NCBI GenBank assembly: GCA_009746045.1
Contig: RPFO01000569.1
Location: forward strand, 53,089 to 117,088
DNA length: 64,000 bases
DNA from: Mesostigma viride
Taxonomy: Eukaryota > Streptophyta > Mesostigmatophyceae > Mesostigmatales > Mesostigmataceae
Direction: 5' to 3'
The notes under the pieces are model-generated. The model saw nothing but the letters and a program-made list of their open reading frames with translations. It was not told where the DNA came from and ran no database searches. Position numbers and translations under genes: made by a program. Shown piece after piece: positions 37,642-47,667 of the stretch (position 1 is its first letter; every line of letters starts with the position of its first letter).

Positions 37642-37910
37642 CCAACGGCCGTTGGACTCTCGAAACTCTCCTGTCTACAAAGTGTGTGCGTGCGATGGCA
37701 CTTGTTCCATGTGCCGGGGGGGGGTGAGAAATCTGTCGTTCATTAATTTGTGCCTCGTCGGGGTGGGCATGCATGAATTTGTGCCTCGTCGGGGTGGACA
37801 TGCATGAAAGCATTTTCATTGGTACTCGGGGTTCAATATTTTTGTCTTGCTGTTGAAACGTCGACGTGCTCTTCTCCTGCTCTTTTTTTTTCCTACTCAA
37901 CGGCCGTTGG
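37642..37910. repeat. Two further palindrome copies and a 31-bp duplication
   Basis: A perfect CCAACGGCCGTTGG lies at 37642-37655 with flanks TTTCTCCGAG and ACTCTCGAAA. A one-mismatch copy, TCAACGGCCGTTGG, lies at 37897-37910. Between them aatttgtgcctcgtcggggt is tandemly duplicated with a period of 31 bp (37745 and 37776). No gene is recognised. Confidence 0.75.
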
Positions 37911-39417
37911 TGCTTTTAAACTTGCCCAGCGTTATGACTAGGATGCCCTTCTTTACTGCTAGCCACCGCCCCTTGTGTACAATGCTAGAATTAGGCCGGG
38001 GTAATGGTACACGTCCACCGCGTCCCCAGTGCAAGGTTCGTGAATGCGCTGGTTCGTAAAAAATTCGGCACTTGGAAGGTTCGAACACCTGACCCCACTT
38101 TCGTTATTTCAACATGCCCTGAACGAAAAAGCTGCGTAAAGGATACATTAACCGTTCCCTGTTATTCTTGATTATATTGCGATATCATGGACGTACACAC
38201 GCGGTTGGTGGTCCGTACTTGCCAACTGCACTTGCAAACTGACTGACTGACTGCCTCCGTTACGCACTTGCGTGTGTTTCCGTACTTGCCAACTGAACTT
38301 GCAAACTGACTGAATGACTGCCTCCGTTACGACTAACAAGTGAACGACGAGTGAGCTACTAAAGTTTTGTTCAGTTCATTGTGTCTATATGTACATAGCC
38401 GTTTCTTCAAAACCGTTGCGTGGATACCTTGATTCTGGGTTCGCTGATACTTGTTTCCCATTTTAAATCTCCCGTCCATAATTGGATACATGTAATGTAG
38501 GAGGATACCCACTTGCCCGAAATCCGCGTAACGGGTGATTAGTACTGCTGTAAGCGGAACCACAGACAAATCTGTCTAACGGGCTAACATTATTGTCCTT
38601 CATGTACTGGTTTTTGCACGCAGGACGCCATTCGCAACACCGCCTGACGGAGTCGGATGGACCGGACGTGCGTGAGGCTGCTGTTCACAGTCGTGAAGTT
38701 GGCAGACATTAATATCAACACGGTCACGAGAATTCGTCCAGAGAATAATTGATGCTTGTGACGTGCTCGACGGCTGCGATGACCGAGATGATGCGTGTAG
38801 TGCACAGCGTCCGAGACGTCGCGACACCCGTGGCTGTCCTGTTGATGCGAACGCACGGTGACGAGACGGAGCCCATTATATAGGTGGATTACAAGTTAGA
38901 ACGGCCCTCGCGGTTGCACTGTTTAATCGCGAACGTGGATTTTGCGGAGCCGACGGCCGTTGGGGATTGGAAATCTGATGATATCGGGGCTGCGCACGAC
39001 ATCGAGGAACTGGGGATCGACGTAGGTCTACAGGCTCACTTGTCCGTCAACATGTATGGCCTCGCTTGACTGTCATCATCTTGACATGTACATAACTAGT
39101 TCATATACCATGCATTTGACACTGCCTGCACGTGGATTTTCCAGACATACATTGAGGGTAATTATAACTCGAAAGCACTACGTACGATTGAGACGTCCGG
39201 TCGTAGAGCAGATGCACTGGAGCTTTCTGATCTTCCAATTGATGGGTCTGTAATTATGTAAGATATTCAGATATCGCGATGACTCGAGCATCGATGCATG
39301 GAATGGAAAAAATGTATTTCATTCAATTATACATCCAATTTAACTCCGCAATGGAGGGGCACACATGTCCATCAGCCCGAGACAACATTTCCCAAGTAAT
39401 TTTCGATTAGTGATTTA
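37911..39417. other. Unassigned region with minor repeats
   Basis: No convincing gene. It holds a direct repeat of about 55 bp with a 67-bp offset (38213 and 38280, starting ccgtacttgccaactg) and one palindrome variant CCGACGGCCGTTGG at 38950-38963 followed by GGATTGGAAA. A TATA-like ttatatagg at 38875 precedes only a short, uninformative frame. Confidence 0.4.
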
Positions 39418-39432
39418 GTGTGGGCCTCCCCT

Positions 39433-40803
39433 ATGCCGGACGCCACTGTCAACATCCAGCCGCTCCACTCCACCGTTCCGCCGAACAGCGACCCTGCCAT
39501 GGATACCCGCGAGGAGGCCTTTTCTGCCGAGGAAGCTGCCGCATTTTTACCTGGCAAATGGCCAGGCCTTAACGCCATCATGCGCCTGTCCCGAGCTGCC
39601 GCCCTCACCATCCTGCACCTGGCTGCCGAGAAAAAGTGCGAGATCCGGGACTGCAACCAACAGGTTACCCACCTGTCAGACTTTCTCCACGACGACCCCG
39701 ACGACACTGACCTCTGCCTAGCAGTCTGGTGGACGTGCTCCCGTCTTTCCGACAGCGCCCTTGAGAGCTTTGTCATGGCCTCTCTGGACGTGGGAGCCGA
39801 CCCCACTGTTGCGGCCGCCATCAACATCACCGCCAAGCAAGTCGCCAATACCTGCTTCGATCGCCTCCCTCCCCTCCTCAACGCTGCCCTCAACCCTGTC
39901 CACAACCACCTCGCCACCCACCACGCCCATTCCTCACACGCCGACACCTCCATCCACTCCGCCATCACCCACATTGCAGCAGGGCTGCAGCAGCAGCAGC
40001 AGCTCCTCCACCAGCTCCAGCAACAACTTGCCGCCTCCATAACTCCTGCCAAGACCACCTATGCCGCCACGCTTCAGAACCCTACGGAGCTCATCAACGA
40101 AATCAAAACAGCCGTCAAGGCCAGCACAAGGGATGCTATGCACGAACCCATTCGCTCATGCAGTATTGTGGTACGTGGCGTCCCCTCGAACGTCAACGAT
40201 GCACGCCTGGGCACCTACCTCCGGGGCGACCCCTTCCTGGGGAAGCTCGGCGTGGCCCAAAGCGTCGTCATCAAAACGGCACGACGGCTCGGCGGCCCCA
40301 CCGCCCCTGTCTTGGTGGAATTCCACCGCAAGGAGGACAAACTGCAGGTGCAGAAGGCCCGCCGGAACCTCCACGATACCCAACTGAGCATCGACGATTA
40401 CTATACCCCGGAGCAGCTTGAGGCCCGGGCTGCCGCTTTGAACCGGCCGGAGGTCCACGAGGCTCGGGCAGCCAAGCAGGCCAACCCGCAACTACGGTGC
40501 AGCATCTATGCCCGCCTCTTTAATGGCGTCTTCATCGTCCGCATTAACGGCCAGGACCTTCCTCCAATGACGGCGACCCCCATGGATACCGCCGTGCCAG
40601 CGCCCCAGCCCCCTGCTCGGCCCCCGCCGTCACCGCCATCGCCACCGGCATCGACGGTCACCTGCTCCCCAGCACGTGTGGGGATCCGCCGGGGCAACTT
40701 CAGCTCAGGTATGGCTGCCAGGCTTGGCCGTCCCCCTAATAAATTCGTTCGCTTTGCACCTGAGCCGGAGCCCGCGCTGCGAACCCTTCTCTCCTATCAA
40801 TGA
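39433..40803 (+). CDS. LINE ORF1 protein, RRM-like RNA-binding domain
   Basis: About 456 residues from the ATG at 39433; the frame is open slightly upstream from a GTG at 39418. The N-terminal half is Ala-rich and ends in a Gln-rich stretch (about 180-200, GLQQQQQLLHQLQQQL) that could form a coiled coil. The central part, SIVVRGVP followed some 45 residues later by PVLVEFHRKEDKL, matches the RNP2/RNP1 spacing of an RRM as in L1-type ORF1 proteins. The C-terminus is Pro-rich. It would bind LINE RNA as an RNP component or chaperone. No zinc knuckle is seen. Confidence 0.7.
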   Translation: MPDATVNIQPLHSTVPPNSDPAMDTREEAFSAEEAAAFLPGKWPGLNAIMRLSRAAALTILHLAAEKKCEIRDCNQQVTHLSDFLHDDPDDTDLCLAVWWTCSRLSDSALESFVMASLDVGADPTVAAAINITAKQVANTCFDRLPPLLNAALNPVHNHLATHHAHSSHADTSIHSAITHIAAGLQQQQQLLHQLQQQLAASITPAKTTYAATLQNPTELINEIKTAVKASTRDAMHEPIRSCSIVVRGVPSNVNDARLGTYLRGDPFLGKLGVAQSVVIKTARRLGGPTAPVLVEFHRKEDKLQVQKARRNLHDTQLSIDDYYTPEQLEARAAALNRPEVHEARAAKQANPQLRCSIYARLFNGVFIVRINGQDLPPMTATPMDTAVPAPQPPARPPPSPPSPPASTVTCSPARVGIRRGNFSSGMAARLGRPPNKFVRFAPEPEPALRTLLSYQ

Positions 40804-40984
40804 CGACGCTCGCGGCCCCGCGGCTCCGCGGCTTTAGCAGTGGGATCTGCCTAACTCCCCTTCCCGCCCCTTTGCCTTCGCAGCCCTCGGGCTGTCGGAG
40901 AGAGAGCACGGGTCGGCAGTGAGCCAGGTTCGCCCCGCCTCGCGCGGCCGCCTCCGAAACCTCCTCAGACTGCACGCATTTCTT

Positions 40985-43900
40985 ATGCGTGCAGACGCAG
41001 ACTCATTCTACCTGGCCACCCGAGCCAACCGTCGGCGTCGCCTCGACGCGTTGGCAGGAAGAATCGAAACGGTGATTGAAAGCATAAGTCCCCAACCCGC
41101 CCCCCCTACCCCACCACCTCCACCCCCACCCCCATCACCACCCTGCTCCATCTCCGCCCCCACCCCCGCCTGCACCCCCCTTTTCGGTCAACGCGCGCCC
41201 TTGGTCATCGCCACCTTCAACGCCCGCACGCTCCAGCCCGACGCTGACCGCTGTCACTGCCTGCGCAGTGACGACTGTCAGTGCCATCGAGTCTCCAATC
41301 TTATTGGTTTCTGCATCGACAATAATATCGCCATCCTGGGAATCCAAGAACACAGGCGCACTGCATCGGCCCGCGGATCAACTGCCCTTGTTGCTGACGA
41401 CATCGACGGCTGGCGGTTCTACTACGGAGGCGGCGACGGCACCGGGAACGGGGGCGTCGGTCTCCTCTGCTCCCCGCTCGCCGTACGCCACATGGGCGAA
41501 CCCCAGCTGGTCAACGCTCGGCTCCTCGTGGCCACTTTTCATTCGATGGAGGGCCACTCGACCTACGCCCTGACGGTGGGCGTTGGTTACGCACCCCACT
41601 CCGGCCACCCAGAACAAGACCGCAAGGACTTCTTTGCAGCGCTGGAGAACCTGGCGAACGGCATCCCTGGTCGCAACTACCTCGCTCTGCTGCTGGACGC
41701 CAACGCCACGCTACCACCGGGTACTGGCGGCTGTCAGCACGCCCCCAACGGTACGGTCTCCAATGCCAGACACTGAACTTTTTGCTGATTTGCTTACGAC
41801 ATGCGATTTGGTCACTGCCAACACCGCTTTCCACATAGTCCAGATGCTTTGGTCACACACACCTCGCCAACTGGCACTGAACGCTGCATTGACTATGTTG
41901 TAATGCGCAAGCGTCATCAAGGATCTGTACTAGCTAGCTGCTCGCTCGCATGTGATCCCCCTGGTGCGCTCCGATCATCGCATCGTCACCGCCCGCATCC
42001 GCCTGCGATTCCCCTCGCCCTTTCGTAAGCACGTGGCACCCCCTGATTTGCGCACACTTCAGTTGCTCGAGAAATCTGACGACGCTCTGGAGGACTTGCC
42101 TGAAAAACGCGCCCACAAGCGCGCCGCAGAGGCGTTTGTCGACGCGCTGGACATCCCGGCCAGCCACGCCCAGCTGTTCGCTGCCGGCCCGGCATCGGCC
42201 CTTCGGCACCTCGCTGACAAGCTGCCCGCGGCCGGGGCCCTACTGCCCCCCGCCGCCCGCCCCGCTTCACCAGCCTGCACCGGCTCCCCGCCGTCATCCA
42301 GGCCCGGCAAGCCCTGCGCGACAACAGCGACCCCGCCCGCTACGCCCGCCTCAAAGCCGATTACCACTCGGCCATCCGGCAGGCGACCAAGGAGCAGGAG
42401 GACCTTCATGTCCGCGAGTACTTCGCCCACCTCAAGGACCAGCACGGCAAGTACGCCTGGACCCGCCTGCGTCACGCCCAACGGCCCGCCGGCGGCGCGC
42501 AGCCGGCGCCGCGGACGCTCTCTGGCTCACCGCAGCAGCAGCTCGACCAGTGGTATTCCTCCCAGTCCCGGCTGCTCGGCGCCCCCCGCCGCCTCCGCCG
42601 CTTGGCCCTCTGGCGGCCGCACGCCTGGCAGTAGCACCGGCGGACGTCCCTGCGCCGCCCACGCCGCCCGCCGCTGAGCAGGACTACACGTACCCAGCCC
42701 TGACGGAACCCCTGGCCGACCCCAACGAGCTCCCGCCGTTCACCGAGCTCGAGCTGAGCACCGCCGCCAAGCAACTCCGCTTTTATGCCGCCGTTGGACC
42801 TGACCAGCTCCCAGCCCCGGTGATTAAGCTGACGGCGCTCACGGGGTTCCTGCTTGACGTCTGCAACCGGATCCTGCTTGCCGACGCGCCGCCGATTCCT
42901 GAGTGGCAGCACAGCTACCGTATTATGCTGTACAAAAACAAAGGTTCCCCTGACGACCCCGCCAACTACAGAGGAGTCTGCATCCAGAGCGCCGCACTTA
43001 AGTTGTTCATGCGCATGATCCTCAACCGCCTTCGTTCTGCTCTCGACTGTCACCTTGGGGAAAGTCAAATGGGCTTCCGTCCTGGGCGCAACACCGTCAT
43101 GGCCATCTTCGTCGCGCGTCGCCTCTTCGAGGAAATCGCTCTCCTGCAACCTGGTGAGTTTCCCGCATCCTGATCTTCGTCGACTTCATCAAGGCTTTTG
43201 ATTCTGTCCTCTGGGACGCTCTATGGGCTGTACTTGCTCGCGCTCGCGTCCCCACTCCCCTGATTACCGTCATCCGCACGCTGTATGAGGGGTCCACCAC
43301 TTCGGTGCGCACTCAACACGGCATTACCCCGCCATGCCCACTGCAGACCGGCGTCTGGCAGGGTTGCGTCCTGTCGCCGTACCTGTTTATTATTGTAGTG
43401 GATTATGTTATGCGCCAGGCACGTGCTCGCTTTGCTAGCATTGCAGGCCGTGCCCCTGGCCTAGCGATCACGAACGAGCTTGGGGAAGGGGGGCCGACTA
43501 ACAAGCAGAATTTACTAGCTGACCTCATTTATGCCGACGACATCACGCTCATCGAGAAGCCGGAGTCTGCCCAACTTTGGCTGGACTGCCTGGCGCTCGA
43601 GGCTCGGGCGGTTGGTCTAGAAATCAGCCCCAAAACGGAGGCCCTGGCCCTCGGCATGGCAGGGCCCCCACCCACACTCCGCCTCTTAGACGATGCCGAG
43701 GTCAACTACCCTCCTTCAGGCCGCTTCAAGCTGCTCGGCAGTTGGCTTCCCGACTGCGAGGACGACATGACGACACGGATCGGCATGGCGTGGGCGCACC
43801 TCCATGACCACCGCCGCTGGTGGAGCAACCCCGCCCTACCCCGGATCGTCAAGCGTGACCTCTTCAAGGTCGTCATTCTGACGATCCTGACCTACGGCGC

Positions 43901-44432
43901 CGAGACGTGGACACTGATGCAGGAGCTGGAGCAACGACTCGACGGCGCCGTCACCAAGATGCTGCGCAAGGCCCTTAACATCCCCTTTGGTTTGCACATT
44001 AGTAATGAGGATTTGTACGCTGATTTGCCCTATGTTTCCCACATTATTAGGCACAGGCGCCTGGGCCTAGCCGGGCACCTGGCCCGCACAGATCAGGTAG
44101 ATACATCAGATAGACTAGCTGGCACCAAGCCCGCCCAGCCTGGGCGATATGTCCTCACCTGGCGTGCCCCCGGCCGCGCGCGGCAGGGCCGCCACCCGTG
44201 GACTTTTCGTGATAGACTCGGCATGGACATGTGCTACACCAGACGTGACGGGCTCACCCCCGGGCAGCCTCCTGGTTTGTCTGTAATATGGAGGCAGATG
44301 GTGCGCAAGGATAGATGGCAAGTAGTGATGAAGGAGACCACCCCCAAGCCTGTGGGGGCTCCGCGTGTGACCAAGTATGGCATTTATAGCGATTCGGGCC
44401 GCGGTGCCCACACCCCTGTAACTAGGACCTAG
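40985..44432 (+). pseudogene. LINE ORF2: APE endonuclease and reverse transcriptase, frameshifted
   Basis: From the ATG at 40985 the N-terminus is Pro-rich and then shows endonuclease motifs IATFNARTL, ILGIQEHRR (catalytic Glu), GGVGLL and LLLDANA. The frame changes near 41770, 41840, 41950, 42250, 42630 and 43165. Reverse transcriptase motifs follow: NYRGVCIQSAALKLF and GFRPGRNT in frame 1 (about 42960-43100), then FVDFIKAFDSV, GVWQGCVLSPYLF and catalytic YADD (about 43530) in frame 0, with a thumb/C-terminal GAETWTL region to the stop at 44432. No RNase H domain or CCHC was seen. In a functional element this protein nicks the target and primes reverse transcription there; this copy cannot encode it as one chain. 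Confidence 0.85.
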
Positions 44433-44535
44433 ATAGCTTATACCATCCATTCCATCCCATGTTCCCCTCCCACTGAGGACTTATGCTCACGTGACGCAGT
44501 CACGTGTCTATTAATTTATTAATTAATGGGGCTTG

Positions 44536-45035
44536 TGTCGTTGGGTCATGTTGTGAAGGGCTCTCATTTTTCCCACTGCGTTGTACTGCGTTGTAATTGT
44601 AATGCTAATAAAAAATAGCTCCAGTGGCCCAATGGGCCTGAGTTTTGTTTCACAGAGCCTGCATTATTATGTTGCCCATAGCTCGTGCAAGAAGCCAGAT
44701 TTTTTTCATGAACCATTTGTGAATAAGCACATGACTTGTGACCTAGGGTCAACAAATCGCGGTCATGGTCAGACCCCCCTGTATTCAAACCAGTGTATCT
44801 CTCAAATGAATTAGCATTTTGTAGGTCTGAGTAGCTCAAAAAATCCTTTGATTTATGGGCTTTCAGGAAAGTATACACATGACTATGAAAAAAAATTTTC
44901 CCTAGATGTTATGATGTGTTCTATAAATAGCTTACAACGCAGTATATCGCGTTCTAAAAAAAAAAACACGGGTTAAGCATGTGTAACGTGCATGCCCAGA
45001 GGCAGCTTTTCAGAAAAAGCAATTGTATTCCACTA
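44536..45035. other. Unassigned A/T-rich spacer between LINE copies
   Basis: Sequence after the LINE tail and before the next fragment. It holds several A or T runs (44624, 44701, 44887, 44957) and no recognisable gene or RNA. Confidence 0.4.
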
Positions 45036-45440
45036 CGAGTCACCCAACTGTGGCTTGATAGTTTGTCGCTTGAAGCGCGGGTGGTGGGGCTAATGGTCAG
45101 CAAGAAAACAGAGGTCATGCCCATCGATTTCCCTGAGGGGACACCCCCACCCAACCTTCTTGCTAGACGGCATCGCCGTCCCCCCGGCTACTCGCTTCAA
45201 GCTTGATCCTTGGTGCAGCTGGCTCCCCTCCACAGCAGACGACATGTACACCACATCATAACACAGGTACCTAGTAGCATGCCACTTATCACCAGCACCA
45301 TCAAGCAGTGTATACTGCAACTAGTAGCTAGGGCACTTGGCTCGCACCAACCACGTAGACACATCTCGTCACCCTTTGCTGGGCTGCGACCTGCTCAGCC
45401 GGGCAGGCACCTCACGTGGCCTGACGGGCCCATGCAGCAA
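45036..45440 (+). pseudogene. Decayed LINE ORF2 fragments
   Basis: 45036-45130 reads TQLWLDSLSLEARVVGLMVS followed by KKTEV, which aligns with the QLWLDCLALEARAVGLEIS region just after YADD in the LINE at 39433-44535. Around 45325-45420 a second block (LARTNHVDTSR and then PAQPGRHLTW in mixed frames) aligns with that LINE's LARTDQVDTSDRLAG and PAQPGRYVLTW. The intervening part is deleted. An old relative of the same family. Confidence 0.7.
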
Positions 45441-45674
45441 TTCTAGATGCCGTAAGGCCCGCGCACTTTCAAGCAGCAGCTAGTAGAGGACATGGGGTGC
45501 CTAGGCCTCTCCGTGATTTGGAAAAAGATAATGTACAAGGCCCGAAGTGGGCTCAGGTTATAGAGACAATAACCCCCCATGCACCAGTGGGGAACTGAGC
45601 CACGTGTTTGCAAGGCGGGAAGCATGCTATGAAGTGAGACAACTATGCCTGGACGCATGGCGATCGCATGGCGA

Positions 45675-45713
45675 TTACTTACCCTATAGGCAAGACCCCT
45701 ATAGGGTAAGTAA
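45675..45713. repeat. Perfect 16-bp inverted repeat
   Basis: Arms 45675-45690 (TTACTTACCCTATAGG) and 45698-45713 are exactly complementary around a 7-nt loop. The right arm merges into a GTAAGTAAGTAC stretch that starts a dispersed repeat. Confidence 0.7.
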
Positions 45714-45775
45714 GTACTTGCGTGTCATGCACATGTGGGCATGCCACGGAGCACTATGCCCCCTAGGGTCTGGCT
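45706..45775. repeat. Dispersed repeat copy 1
   Basis: The segment aagtaagtacttgcgtgtc, then ggcatgccacggagcactat, recurs with small differences at about 47947-48005. It may be the end of an unclassified element. Confidence 0.6.
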
Positions 45776-45780
45776 CACTC

Positions 45781-45860
45781 TAGATAAAATAGACCTGTAG
45801 GAATCATTTGTGTAACTAGATATGATAGACCTGTAGGATTGTGTGCCGCCCGTCCGCCCA
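45781..45860 (-). repeat. GATG-repeat element, minus-strand copy
   Basis: Read on the minus strand, a GATGG microsatellite is followed by a cacaatcctacaggtctatc stretch, matching the plus-strand copies at 52262-52375 and 63835-63975 (cagtcctaccggtctaatc after GATGG repeats). The CCAT/CCCA array starts inside this microsatellite. Confidence 0.6.
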
Positions 45861-46590
45861 TCCATCCATCCATCCATCCACCCACCCACCCACCCACCCA
45901 CCCACCCACCCACCCACCCACCCACCCACCCACCCACCCACCCACCCACCCACCCACCCACCCACCCACCCACCCACCCACCCACCCACCCACCCACCCA
46001 CCCACCCACCCACCACCCACCCACCCACCCACCCACCCACCCACCCACCCACCCACCCACCCACCCACCCACCACCCACCCACCCACCCACCCACCCACC
46101 CACCCACCCACCCCCCACCCACCCACCCACCCACCCACCCACCCACCCACCCACCCACCCACCCACCCACCCACCCACCCACCCACCCACCCACCCACCC
46201 ACCCACCCACCCACCCACCCACCCACCCACCCACCCACCCACCCACCCACCCACCCACCCACCCACCCACCCACCCACCCACCCACCCACCCACCCACCC
46301 ACCCACCCACCCACCCACCCACCCACCCACCCACCCACCCACCCACCCACCCACCCACCCACCCACCCACCCACCCACCCACCCACCCACCCACCCACCC
46401 ACCCACCCACCCACCCACCCACCCACCCACCCACCCACCCACCCACCCACCCACCCACCACCCACCCACCCACCCACCCACCCACCCACCACCCACCCAC
46501 CCACCCACCCACCCACCCACCCACCCACCCACCCACCCACCCACCCACCCACCCACCCACCCACCCACCCACCCACCCACCCACCCACCC
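45858..46590. repeat. (CCAT)n/(CCCA)n tetranucleotide array, about 730 bp
   Basis: A few CCAT units pass into about 178 CCCA units with only some five to seven irregularities (for example a missing C near 46012, 46070 and 46459 and an extra C near 46112). The minus strand is (TGGG)n, an ideal G-quadruplex former. The Thr-His-Pro-Pro and Trp-Val-Gly-Gly frames are artefacts of the 4-bp period. Confidence 0.97.
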
Positions 46591-46885
46591 AGCCAAGTTG
46601 AAACACCGCATTTCCTCCCTCTCTCTTGCTTGGACTGCTTTGCAGAACAAGAAGATGTGGCAGACGATTGTCCAGGCTCACACGCCAGCCCCTGTGGGCA
46701 AGCCCTTCTCCCCTGGCAGGAAGAAGGGGCGCTTTAGTGAGTAGAGTAGTTAGGATTCTCTAAGAGTTAGCTTGGTTAGGTTTCGCGGCTTCGCCCACCC
46801 CCATACATCCAGCAAGGGAATGTGTGCTACATGATCTCCCCACGCAGTCATGATAAAATTTAATTTAGTTTATTTTTTAATGGCC
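46591..46885 (+). mobile_element. LINE 3'-end fragment
   Basis: This stretch encodes the C-terminal residues WTALQNKKMWQTIVQAHTPA, then VGKPFSPGRKKGRFSE and a stop (46744), followed by a 3' UTR ending in a TTTAATTTAG-type tail (about 46857-46882). It aligns along its length with 63510-63815. The same C-terminal pattern (WQ-x-V...TP-x-P-V-G-x-P) is seen in the LINE at 39433-44535, so they are one superfamily. Confidence 0.7.
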
Positions 46886-47170
46886 CACATCCGTATCCAT
46901 GTACTTGGTCCATGTCATGCGCGAGATGGAATGGCCGGCACATGAGATTATAGGCGGCGGCACCTGGCGGATGGTATGGGTGACCTGAGGGAGCTCATAG
47001 TAGAGTTAATTTGACTGGCCAAGGTACGGCGCTCCAGCTCAGTATCGGACGTACGCCCAGGATGTGGCGGAGCATTCCAGTGATGAGAGCCATCAAGTTG
47101 CGCGCTCAACTAGCACCATGTGTATAGGCGGGGGCCATGCCTCACAACCATATGGAGGATCATCATGGAG
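46886..47170. other. Unassigned sequence
   Basis: No gene or element recognised between the LINE 3' end and the next dispersed repeat. Confidence 0.35.
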
Positions 47171-47667
47171 CAGATCGCGTTTTTCCGCGTTTTCCGCGGC
47201 CCGGCACTGAACGCAAATGGTTTTCACCTTGGCGGAGTGCCTGGTCAGAATATACGCTTGGCTGACTATTTCGATAGTACCGGCTACGCCCCCTTCTACT
47301 AAAAAGAAGGATTCAGCCGTGTTCACTGGCCCGTCTCACGTTGCGAGACTGAACAAGTCTCGCGTGCAGACACGTGTGTAGTACTCCTACACACAGATCT
47401 CGAGTGATTTATCTAGTACCAAATCCGAAAGGCTTGCATCACTCCCCGGACATGCAGGATCGAGAACTTTTGCGGATGACTGTAGGTGTAAGTTGGCGAT
47501 GCCATGGTAACCAGAGACGTCCGTCCTATAGTCAGCAAAATTGGTACGAGAAGTCCCCAGTTCGATTCCGGTCGGATTCATTTGCAGATCGCGTTTTTCC
47601 GCGTTTTCCGCGGCCCGGCACTGAACGCAAATGGTTTTCACCTTTGCGGAGTGCCTGATCAGAATAT
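47171..47667. repeat. Direct repeat of about 83 bp, two copies 414 bp apart
   Basis: 47171-47253 and 47585-47667 are nearly identical (start cagatcgcgtttttccgcgt; contain cactgaacgcaaatggtttt; end gtcagaatat or atcagaatat). The text between differs, so this is a dispersed rather than tandem repeat. Confidence 0.85.

Larger units (their letters stand above)
39433..44535 (+). mobile_element. LINE (non-LTR retrotransposon) with ORF1 and broken ORF2
   Basis: The order is ORF1 (RRM-like), a 181-bp gap, ORF2 (AP endonuclease then reverse transcriptase) and a short 3' UTR ending in a TTAAT-rich tail (about 44511-44530), as expected for an APE-type LINE. Coding regions are G+C-rich. ORF1 is intact but ORF2 is interrupted by about six frame changes without an obvious excess of internal stops, so the copy is either young with read errors or recently inactivated. 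The 5' end and target duplication could not be located. Other fragments of this superfamily occur at 45036, 46591 and 63510. Confidence 0.85.

Noticed and set aside
38074-38094. tRNA T-arm-like ggttcgaacacctgacc
   Set aside because: The box B match is imperfect and no acceptor or D-arm can be paired with it.
38884-39069. 61-codon frame after a TATA-like box
   Set aside because: It contains a copy of the palindrome, is short, and has no recognisable domain.
45725-46744. THPP and WVGG repeat proteins
   Set aside because: All frames of a pure tetranucleotide array are open and encode the same cyclic peptide; there is no independent coding evidence.
47550-47580. Box B-like agttcgattccgg
   Set aside because: A T-arm-like stretch without any partner acceptor stem or terminator; too weak to call a tRNA or SINE.
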